DNA of 41,634 nt from Prosthecobacter debontii (GTDB lineage Bacteria > Verrucomicrobiota > Verrucomicrobiia > Verrucomicrobiales > Verrucomicrobiaceae), in the NCBI GenBank assembly GCA_945869675.1, contig CAMBPS010000025.1, positions 1-41,634 on the forward strand, written 5' to 3'. The notes beneath the pieces were generated by a model, which was not told the origin of the DNA, did not search any database, and saw only the letters and a program-made list of their open reading frames with translations. Every line of letters begins with the position of its first letter. Position 1 is the stretch's first letter. Shown here in pieces: positions 25,667 to 33,300 of the stretch. The position numbers and the translations under genes are program-made.

Positions 25667-28234
25667 ATGCGACAAACGTATGAACATGGAGTTTCGCAGA
25701 CTTCCGGCTCTCCGTTCATGCTTCCTTCCATCAATACGCTTAAACTTCCCGACACTTGGCAGCATCAAGGCGTGACCTTCCTGCGCCAAGGTTCGGATGT
25801 GGTGGTTAGCGCTCCGACGGGAGCAGGGAAAACGTATATCTTTGAGTTACTGCATCAGTCCAGGTCTCTGCAAAGTCAGGCCGTTTACACCGTGCCGACC
25901 CGTGCTTTGGCCAATGATAAGTATGCAGAGTGGAAGGAGGCGAAGTGGAATGTCGGCATCGCTACAGGTGATGTGTCTGAAAATGTCGGTGCGCCAGTTC
26001 TGGTAGCGACACTGGAGACGCAGCTAGAGCGTATGGTTCGTGGGGAAGGTCCGGCCTTGCTGGTGATCGATGAGTATCAAATGATCGCCGATTCAGCGCG
26101 CGGCAGCCATTATGAAGCGGCGATTGCGCTGGCGCCGAAAGAAACGCGACTGCTTTTGCTGAGTGGCTCCGTGGCTAACCCTGAGGACATCGTCGCCTGG
26201 CTGCGGCGGCTGGGTCGTAAGGCGGAAGTCGTGATCACGAAAGAGCGCCCGGTTCCTTTGGAAGAAGCCCCGTTTGAAGCTTTGCCACAACGCATGGCTC
26301 GTAGCCTTGAGCATTATTGGCCAAAGTTTGCGGCCGCTGTGATGTTGGCTGACATGGCTCCCTTGCTGATTTTTTCACCTCGTCGAAAAGAGGCTGAATC
26401 CATCGCCCGACGTTTGGCCGCTGATCTACCTGCGGGTGATCCGCTGAGTCTCACGGCTGAGCAGAAAGCAGTTTGTGGCAAAGACCTAACGAACTTGTTG
26501 GAAAAGCGTATTGCTTTTCATCACAGTGGTCTGTCGTATGCAGCGCGCGCAGGCGTTATTGAGCCCTTAGCTAAGGCTGGTCAATTGCGTGTGATTGCCG
26601 CGACAATGGGGCTTGCCGCAGGCATTAACTTTTCGGTTCGAAGCGTGCATGTCGCTGCCACGACCTATCATGATGGGAAATCGGAACATAAACTCTCCCC
26701 CGATGAACTATTGCAAATGTATGGTCGCGCTGGTAGACGTGGGTTGGATGAGCGCGGTTATGTGATTACTTCAAGACAAAGCCCGACGTTGATGGATGCT
26801 CGTCCTGCGCGCTTGCACCGTAGCAGCCTTTTAGCCTGGCCCATTTTTCTGCGTGTCATGAAGCATGCGGCGCAGACAGGTCAGAATGCGTTTCGTTCTG
26901 CTGAAGACTTTGCGCAGAGATTGTATGCCAAAGAGCCCCCATTGCTCGGCCTGGAAGCCCATGTGTCAGAGAATTGTTCTGGCAGCGGACCGCAAGAAGC
27001 CAAAGCACTCTTTGGTCTCGAGGCGACGGAAAAGCAGATCTTGAATTCCAAGGGCGAATGGGAGCGGCGGATGAATGAGCCGACGGTTTATCTGCCACTG
27101 CGTGAAGCTTGGCTGGCAGGCTCGGAAAAGCGTGCGGGCGCTCTGAGTATTCCCAGTTTCGTGGCCAAGTTCGCGCATGGCATCGGCCGAGTCGGAAAAA
27201 AGGAAGCTACGGTTTATGGTGTTGAGATTCCATTGGGAGGCATCATTGAGGGTTCAGAACCACCTGCGATCCGACCGACGAAAGCATTGCGCCGACTGCT
27301 CAAATTCCCTCGTAAACTCGAAGAGATTCCGGTTGAGGAAATCGAAGTGCTGTATGCCACCGAGCTTTGTACTGCTTTGCATCAGAGCTACTCAGGTCAA
27401 TTGGCCGAAGGCAGTCGAGGCCTGCCAGAATTAACAAGAACCATTGCCAAGGAAGGTTTGGTTTTTGCCTTTTTTGACCTCGGCACTGTCGAGGTGCCTG
27501 TGTATCGCGATTCTCATGCTGTACCGATTTATCAGCCTTTGGAGCGCACTCGCGTGGTGAAAAATGACACAGGAGTCCATGATCAAGGAGTTACCTTAAC
27601 TGCGACAGACCGCCAACCGCGTCCTGGTTCCCCGATTCACGCATGGAGATCTTTGGGCCTTATTGATGAAGATGGCGCACCGACACGACGAGGGGAGATT
27701 TTTTCCTTTTTCCAAGATGGCGAAGGTTTGGCCATTGCTGCTGCCTTGGAAGATGACGGTTATCACGTGGATGAGTTGATCCCGCATCTAGCCAATCTGC
27801 GTGCTGGGGTGAAATTTGATCTGCCTTTGGCCTGTGGCTCTGAAAAGCTTGGTTCCATTTGCCGGAATACGTATGGGTTTATCAATCATCAGGGCTATTT
27901 GGAAAGTGGTCTTCCCATGGATTACGGAGAGGGGGCGGCGGAATTGTTGGATACCTTATTGCATCCGGAGAAAACGGAGTCACGCGAAAGGCATCATGAC
28001 ATTGCCGAAGGTGATATTTCGCGTGCTTACGTTGAATGGTTGAGTCTGCTTCGTCACATCACTCATGCGCCATCACATCCTTGGAAGCGGTGGACAGATC
28101 TTCAAGAGGAAACCAAGCGCGTGCTGAAACGTCACGATAAAACCATGCGTCATTTGTTTTACTTGGATCTTCCCTCGCTCACTAACAAGCAGCGTCATGG
28201 AAAACCACGGCACTATTTGATGACGAAGGGCTAA
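25667..28234 (+). CDS. Ski2-like superfamily 2 helicase with DEYQ motif II
   Basis: An 855-residue helicase. The RecA1 domain has motif I APTGAGKT (49-56), Ia TVPTRALAND (75-84), motif II DEYQ (135-138) and motif III SGS (166-168). The RecA2 domain has HHSGLSYAARAGV, AATMGLAAGINFSVRSV and motif VI LLQMYGRAGRRGLDERG at about 348-364, which match the Ski2/Mtr4 group rather than DEAD-box or RecQ enzymes. The usual Ski2 motif II is DExH; here it is DEYQ. The C-terminal 490 residues (365-855) are unassigned and contain charged and aromatic blocks (LDLPSLTNKQRHG near the end). The protein is likely an RNA or DNA unwinding enzyme. An internal ATG at 25718 (MLPSINTLKLPD) is an alternative start close to the helicase core. 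It is divergent from the PVC fusion gene by 64 bp. Confidence 0.85.
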   Translation: MRQTYEHGVSQTSGSPFMLPSINTLKLPDTWQHQGVTFLRQGSDVVVSAPTGAGKTYIFELLHQSRSLQSQAVYTVPTRALANDKYAEWKEAKWNVGIATGDVSENVGAPVLVATLETQLERMVRGEGPALLVIDEYQMIADSARGSHYEAAIALAPKETRLLLLSGSVANPEDIVAWLRRLGRKAEVVITKERPVPLEEAPFEALPQRMARSLEHYWPKFAAAVMLADMAPLLIFSPRRKEAESIARRLAADLPAGDPLSLTAEQKAVCGKDLTNLLEKRIAFHHSGLSYAARAGVIEPLAKAGQLRVIAATMGLAAGINFSVRSVHVAATTYHDGKSEHKLSPDELLQMYGRAGRRGLDERGYVITSRQSPTLMDARPARLHRSSLLAWPIFLRVMKHAAQTGQNAFRSAEDFAQRLYAKEPPLLGLEAHVSENCSGSGPQEAKALFGLEATEKQILNSKGEWERRMNEPTVYLPLREAWLAGSEKRAGALSIPSFVAKFAHGIGRVGKKEATVYGVEIPLGGIIEGSEPPAIRPTKALRRLLKFPRKLEEIPVEEIEVLYATELCTALHQSYSGQLAEGSRGLPELTRTIAKEGLVFAFFDLGTVEVPVYRDSHAVPIYQPLERTRVVKNDTGVHDQGVTLTATDRQPRPGSPIHAWRSLGLIDEDGAPTRRGEIFSFFQDGEGLAIAAALEDDGYHVDELIPHLANLRAGVKFDLPLACGSEKLGSICRNTYGFINHQGYLESGLPMDYGEGAAELLDTLLHPEKTESRERHHDIAEGDISRAYVEWLSLLRHITHAPSHPWKRWTDLQEETKRVLKRHDKTMRHLFYLDLPSLTNKQRHGKPRHYLMTKG

Positions 28235-28312
28235 CGTTTTTGTCATAAAAGTAAGGCTGTGATTGACAGGTCTACCTTTCTCCCGCTACACAAGAGAAGC
28301 GCTCAACTCCGC

Positions 28313-28891
28313 ATGAATCTTCCCAACAAGCTCACCGTTTCTCGTCTGGTTCTGACAGGCGTGTTTGTGGCATGTTTTTATATCCCCTGGTCACAGTCAA
28401 TGACCGCGGCCTTGCTGATCTTTTCAGTGGCCTCAATCACCGATTATCTGGATGGGAAAATTGCCCGTTCTAGAAACTTGGTGACCAATTTCGGAAAGCT
28501 CTTTGATCCTTTGGCGGATAAGGTGCTCATCGCAGCAGCCTTCATCTTGCTGGTGGAGCGCACAGAAATGAAGGCTTGGATTGCGATCTCTATCCTCGCG
28601 CGTGAGTTCTTTGTCACAGGTATCCGCTTGATTGCTGCAAATCAGGGAGCTGTTCTCGCGGCGGAGAGTTTAGGCAAGCATAAGATGATTTGGCAGATTA
28701 TCACGGTGCTGTACTTCCTGCTTCGTGCGGCATCGGCTGAGGTTTTGTTTAGCCCGCTGCGCCCGTTGCTGGCCGCTTCAGTTATCCATGACTGGATCGG
28801 TTATTGCATCGTGGGCTTCACGACGATCCTCACACTCGTTTCAGGCTTCAGTTACTTTTGGAAGAATAAGCATCTGTTTAATGATGCCTGA
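28313..28891 (+). CDS. pgsA: CDP-diacylglycerol-glycerol-3-phosphate 3-phosphatidyltransferase
   Basis: PgsA makes phosphatidylglycerol phosphate from CDP-diacylglycerol and glycerol-3-phosphate in the inner membrane. The 192-residue integral protein starts MNLPNKLTVSRLVL, the normal family opening. The CDP-alcohol phosphotransferase signature D-G-x2-A-R-x8-G-x3-D-x3-D is complete: D47, G48, A51, R52, G61, D65 and D69 in SITDYLDGKIARSR onward. Several hydrophobic helices follow. An in-frame GTG at 28259 would prepend 18 residues; the ATG at 28313 matches the family start. It lies 78 bp after the helicase on the same strand. Confidence 0.93.
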   Translation: MNLPNKLTVSRLVLTGVFVACFYIPWSQSMTAALLIFSVASITDYLDGKIARSRNLVTNFGKLFDPLADKVLIAAAFILLVERTEMKAWIAISILAREFFVTGIRLIAANQGAVLAAESLGKHKMIWQIITVLYFLLRAASAEVLFSPLRPLLAASVIHDWIGYCIVGFTTILTLVSGFSYFWKNKHLFNDA

Positions 28892-29104
28892 TGTGGCTGA
28901 GTGTTGTGGTTATTCTTGGCCGAACCAAATTTACTGCAGACACCTTTTGCGATAGCTTCTACGGAGCGGCCACGGGAATCACTGCCATTGAGTAGGTGCC
29001 TTTCAGGTGCCGTCTTGGAGCCAGTTGACGCTATGGGCGCGGTGATCATGATCTTGATTCAGGTAAAGCGGGGATTTGTTTTCATCTTAAATTAAAAAGT
29101 CATT

Positions 29105-29124
29105 ATGGCATTTTGGAATGCCAT
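29105..29124. repeat. perfect 8-bp inverted repeat, possible operator
   Basis: ATGGCATT and its exact complement AATGCCAT are separated by TTGG. A second copy of the right-arm sequence, ATGCCATTT, occurs at 29140-29148, exactly 22 bp after the one at 29118-29126, which is two turns of the helix. This layout suits a dimeric or tandem protein-binding site upstream of the heat-shock genes. Function is inferred. Confidence 0.5.
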
Positions 29125-29185
29125 TTCAAATAACTGTATATGCCATTTTAACATTATTATTGTCTTAAATTCTGTGTAGGTAATT

Positions 29186-29216
29186 TTTTAAAATGTTCTA
29201 TTTGAACACTTTAAAA
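29186..29216. repeat. long inverted repeat, 13-bp arms with one mismatch
   Basis: TTTTAAAATGTTC and GAACACTTTAAAA are separated by TATTT; 12 of the 13 pairs match. It lies 41 bp ahead of the Hsp20 start at 29258. As DNA it could be an operator; as RNA it would be a weak AU-rich hairpin in a leader, which could open with heat. A terminator is less likely because it stands between a gap and the gene it would switch off. Confidence 0.5.
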
Positions 29217-29249
29217 TAGTATCGTTGAGTTGGTATTAAATATGCAATC

Positions 29250-29253
29250 GAGG
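29250..29253 (+). promoter_or_regulatory. Shine-Dalgarno-like GAGG for the first Hsp20 gene
   Basis: GAGG in CGAGGTAGC stands 4 bp before ATG 29258. It supports that start over the in-frame ATG at 29306 (MKIARYTP), which has no purine-rich sequence in front. Confidence 0.45.
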
Positions 29254-29257
29254 TAGC

Positions 29258-29740
29258 ATGATCGAAGATCGATCACAATCCAAACATCAAACTACTCGTC
29301 ATGTTATGAAAATCGCCCGTTATACTCCTGCATTCCAATTTGGCCGGACCACTGATCTCGGCCCTTGGTTGCGTCACCCTCTGGCTGGGTTCCCAGCCAT
29401 GGCGCAACTGTTAGAGGACTTTCTACCTGCAGTTGCTGTATCCAGCAATCCCGCGGCTGATCTCTATGAGGATACGGATCACTACTATGCACGTTTCGAA
29501 ATTCCTGGCATCAAAAAGGAGGCCGTGAAGATCGAGCTGCACGATCGTGTGCTTCAGGTCTCTGCTGAGCGCCAAGTGAAGGCAGGTGCGACAGAATCGA
29601 TGAGGACCATCAGCCGAGCACTTGCTTTGCCTGATACTGTCCAAGAAGCTGGTATCTCGGCCAAGCTCGAAGACGGCATTCTGACAGTGACTCTACCAAA
29701 ACAGGAGAGCCGTAAGCCAAAAGTCATCGCCGTGAGCTAA
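29258..29740 (+). CDS. Hsp20/alpha-crystallin small heat-shock protein
   Basis: A 160-residue ATP-independent holdase chaperone of the cytoplasm. The alpha-crystallin domain runs from about 67 to 150: DLYEDTDHYYARFEIPGIKK, AVKIELHDRVLQVSAER and the conserved G-I-L motif in AKLEDGILTVTLPK. A hydrophobic N-terminal arm with FQFGRTTDLGPWL and a short C-terminal tail KPKVIAVS are normal for oligomer formation, although the I-x-I tail motif is present only as VIAVS. A second Hsp20 gene begins 28 bp downstream, so they form a bicistronic pair. The AT-rich upstream region carries inverted repeats. An ATG at 29306 is a possible alternative start. Confidence 0.9.
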   Translation: MIEDRSQSKHQTTRHVMKIARYTPAFQFGRTTDLGPWLRHPLAGFPAMAQLLEDFLPAVAVSSNPAADLYEDTDHYYARFEIPGIKKEAVKIELHDRVLQVSAERQVKAGATESMRTISRALALPDTVQEAGISAKLEDGILTVTLPKQESRKPKVIAVS

Positions 29741-29768
29741 ACCTTTAAACTCAAAAACATCCAAAAAT

Positions 29769-30146
29769 ATGAACACAACAGGCACTGCAAACAAATGCGC
29801 TCCATCTGTGGGCGTGACGGAAAGTCTGCGCAAACCAGTCTACTCGGTTGTCAATGCCAAGGAGGCTTTTGAAATCGAAGTCGAGCTCCCTGGTGTTTCT
29901 AAGTCTGGCGTCTCCATTGACCTCGAGGAAGACATTCTTTCGGTTCGGGGTGAGCGCAGCGGCAGAACGCCAGATGGTTGGAAGGCGCTACACCGTGAGC
30001 TTTCATCACTCAATTATCAGCTGCGACTGAAGGTGACGACGCCGTTCGATGTCGAGAAAATCGTCGCTAGCCTAGAAGAAGGCATCTTGAAAGTGACTCT
30101 TCCGATCAAAGCTACAGCACAGGCGCGGCGAATCGAAGTGGCATGA
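29769..30146 (+). CDS. second Hsp20-family protein
   Basis: A 125-residue small heat-shock protein with a shorter N-terminal arm than its neighbour. PVYSVVNAKEAFEIEVELPG (about 23-42), GVSIDLEEDILSVRGERSG and ASLEEGILKVTLPI mark the alpha-crystallin domain. The C-terminus is basic (RRIEVA), and the I-x-I/V tail motif appears as IEV. The two proteins are clearly divergent paralogues, so they could form mixed oligomers with different client range. The translation start has no clear Shine-Dalgarno sequence, only an A-rich leader. Its stop codon lies in the outer stem of the large palindromic structure at 30143-30213. Confidence 0.9.
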   Translation: MNTTGTANKCAPSVGVTESLRKPVYSVVNAKEAFEIEVELPGVSKSGVSIDLEEDILSVRGERSGRTPDGWKALHRELSSLNYQLRLKVTTPFDVEKIVASLEEGILKVTLPIKATAQARRIEVA

Positions 30147-30213
30147 ACGCCGACAAAATGATCGGGTTTGGCTGGATGCGTCGGAATTCCGACGCATCCA
30201 GTTGGGCGTTCAT
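30143..30213 (+). terminator. nested palindromic structure after the Hsp20 pair, putative terminator
   Basis: At its heart is a 30-bp perfect palindrome at 30172-30201, with arms CTGGATGCGTCGGAA and its exact complement, meeting at an EcoRI-type GAATTC with no loop base. An outer stem pairs ATGAACGCC (30143-30151) with GGCGTTCAT (30205-30213); the left outer arm contains the Hsp20 stop codon TGA at 30144-30146. G-U pairs can extend the inner stem further. No T-run follows directly, though ATTTTTG lies about 15 bases beyond. Possible roles are a transcription end, mRNA 3'-stability element or cruciform site. Confidence 0.5.
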
Positions 30214-30338
30214 CTCTTGAAGCTAATTTTTGAAACACGGCTAGAGGCATAGACTATCCTGCCACAAATCGCCTGCACGCAAGAGCTACGGCCTCATCGT
30301 CGTATTAACAAACCTCAAGCTCTCTGCTGGTCCTTTTC

Positions 30339-33300
30339 ATGAAAACTACTCTGCGAACATTCCTTGGCTTATTCTATTGTGTAGCGTCGCTTCATGCGGC
30401 AGCACCCAAGAAGGAAGAGACGATCGACCCCTCCAAGCCGGTGTCGTTTTATAAACATATTCGGCCGATTCTTCAAGCTAACTGCGCGGGTTGTCATCAG
30501 CCTGCGAAGGCCAAGGGTGACTACATCATGACAGACTTCACCAAGTTGCTTGCGGGGGGTGAAGAGGGGCATGCCATTGTTCCAGGAAAGCCGGATGAGT
30601 CGAACTTACTGAAGGTCTCCACGCCAAATGCGGAGGGTAAAGTCGAGATGCCGCCAAAGGGTGATCCTTTGCATGAGACGCAAGTCGCGCTCATCAAGCG
30701 TTGGGTTAGTGAAGGTGCTAAGGATGATACGCCGCCTTCAGCTCAGGCTCACTATGACATGGAGCATCCGCCCGTCTATGTCACCGCGCCCGCAGTGACA
30801 TCGCTGGAGTATTCGCCTGATGGCAAAAGCATCGCGGTGGCGGGTTATCATGAAGTGCTGGTGCATCATGCTGATGGCAACGGTATCACGGCGCGTTTGG
30901 TCGGTTTAGCTGAACGCATCCAGAAGCTCGCTTGGTCGCCCGATGGTCAAAAAATTCTCGTCACTGGCGGTAGTCCTGCCCGCATGGGAGAGATCCAGAT
31001 ATGGGACGTGTCCAAGAAGAAATTAGAGTTCTCAAAATCTCTTACCTTTGACACGCTTTATGGAGCTAGCTGGTCACCCGATGGAAAATACATTTCGGTG
31101 GGCTGTGGTGACAACGGCCTGCGTGCTTTTGAAGTGGTGACTGGAAAAGAAGTGCTCTTCATGGGTGGGCACAGTGATTGGGTGCTCGACACCGTTTGGG
31201 GTGTCGATGGAAAGCTGATCGCCTCCTGCGGTCGTGACATGAGTGTCAAGCTAACGGAAGTCGCCACTCAAAGGTTTGTCGATAACATCACCTCCATTAC
31301 ACCCGGAGCTCTTAAAGGCGGTGTGCAAGCTCTTGCACGTCATCCTTCACGGAATGAAATCCTCATTGGTGGTACAGATGGCGTGCCAGCAATCTACCGC
31401 ATGGAACGCATTACAAAGCGTGTCATCGGCGACAATGCCAATCTCATTCGTAAATTCCCTGTCATGCAGGGTCGTATTTTTGGCGTGGATTTTGCGCCAG
31501 ATGGGAAACGCATCGCGGCTGGGGCGTCTTATGAGGGAACGGGCGCTGTCAACATTTACGCGAGTGACTACGACAGTGCGTTGCCAGAGGCGGTGAAAAA
31601 AATCGTCGAAACAGTCAGCGGTAAAGGCCCTGAGTTGGATGCTTGGGTGACACAGGGTGTGAAGCTAATTGCCAGCACACCATTGCCGAGTGGCGGTGTT
31701 TTCAGCCTCAGCTTCAGCCCTGATGGACAGACTGTAGCTGCTGCAGGTCAGGATGGCCGAGTGAGATTGATCGAAGCCGCGACAGGTAAGATTGCCAAAG
31801 AGTTTGTGAGTGTGCCGCTCGTGGCTGCTGAAGCCTTGGCTGCTAGTGAAGTGATCGCAGATGACAGCGTGCGTGTCACGGCCAAGAAAGAGGACAAGGT
31901 GGAAACGCTTGTGCCGGGAGTAACCGTCGCCTCCATCGAAGTCCAGCCTACCAGTATCCGTATCGGCAAACCAACCGAATACGCGCAGCTACTCATCATG
32001 GCCACGATGAGTGACGGGACAAAAGCCGATGTCACACGCATGGCTAAGCTTTCATTCAAAGGCAGTGAAGCTGCCAGTATCAATGAACGTGGGCTGCTGC
32101 GTCCTATCAAGGATGGCCAAGGTGAGGCCAAGATCGCCTTCATGGGGAAATCGGTCACTGTGCCGGTGACCATCACAGGCATGAGCTTAGCACTGAAGCC
32201 TGACTATGTGCGCGACATCATGCCCATTGCCAGCAAGTTGGGTTGCAACATGGGCACCTGTCACGGAGCCAAGGACGGAAAAGCCGGCTTTAAACTCAGC
32301 CTGCGTGGTTATGATCCGATTTATGACGTGCTTGCCTTCACGGATGAGCTTGCCAGCCGCCGTGCCAATGTTGCCTCACCTGAGCACTCACTGATGCTTC
32401 TTAAAGCCAGCGGCTCAGTGCCACATGAAGGTGGTCAGCTCACGGTGCCAGGTGAGCTTTATTATGAAACGTTGAAAGCTTGGATCAGTCAGGGAGCAAA
32501 GCTCAACATAAAAACACCACGCGTGACAAGCATTGAGATTTCGCCGAAAAATCCTGTCTTAGAGCGTATCGGACATCGTCAGCAGATCCGCGTCGTGGCC
32601 CATTATGCAGATGGTTATGTGCGTGATGTTACAGCGGAGGCCTTTGTCGATAGTGGTAACATGGATGTGATCGAGGCTGATAAAACCGGACTCATGACTA
32701 GCTTGCGTCGTGGCGAAGCAGCTATCCTAGCCCGCTTTGAAGGCGCTTATGCAGCAACAACGATTACGGTCATGGGAGACCGAACAGGCTTCGCTTGGAA
32801 AGAGCCTGAAAAATGGAGTAAAATCGACGAACTCGTGACCCGCAAATGGGAGCGCATGAAGATCGAGCCAAGTGGAGTTTGCAGCGATGAAGATTTCCTA
32901 CGCCGTATTCATCTCGACCTCACTGGGCTGCCACCGAAGCCTCAAGAAGTCCGCGCTTTTGTCGCTGATACACGCCCGATGCAAACCAAGCGCAACGAGG
33001 TCATAGATAAGCTCATTGGCAATCCTGATTTCATTGATCATTGGTCCAATAAATGGGCGGATATGTTGCAGGTGAATAGCAAGTTCCTCGGCGCTGAAGG
33101 GGTCACGACTTTACGGGCCTGGATTAAACAGCAGGTGGCTGACAATACGCCGTATGACCGCATGGCTTACCGTATTATCACCGCCACCGGATCGACAAAA
33201 GACAATCCAGCGGCATCTTATTACAAGACCGTGCGCACGCCTGAGGAACTGGTGGAAAACACCACCCATCTGTTTTTGGCCACACGCTTCAACTGCAACA

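Larger units (their letters stand above)
28892..29257. other. 366-bp intergenic region, AT-rich second half, ahead of Hsp20 genes
   Basis: No gene is seen. The first half (to about 29085) has average composition and no recognised motif. From about 29090 the DNA becomes strongly AT-rich and carries the perfect inverted repeat at 29105-29124, the direct repeat ATGCCATTT at 29118 and 29140, and a long imperfect inverted repeat at 29186-29216, which are listed separately. The classic CIRCE element (TTAGCACTC-N9-GAGTGCTAA) is absent. The region most probably holds the promoter and control sites of the Hsp20 pair. Confidence 0.7.

Noticed and set aside
29100..29257. CIRCE or HAIR element upstream of Hsp20
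   Set aside because: Neither TTAGCACTC-N9-GAGTGCTAA nor CTTGAGT-N7-ACTCAAG is present; the inverted repeats there are different.
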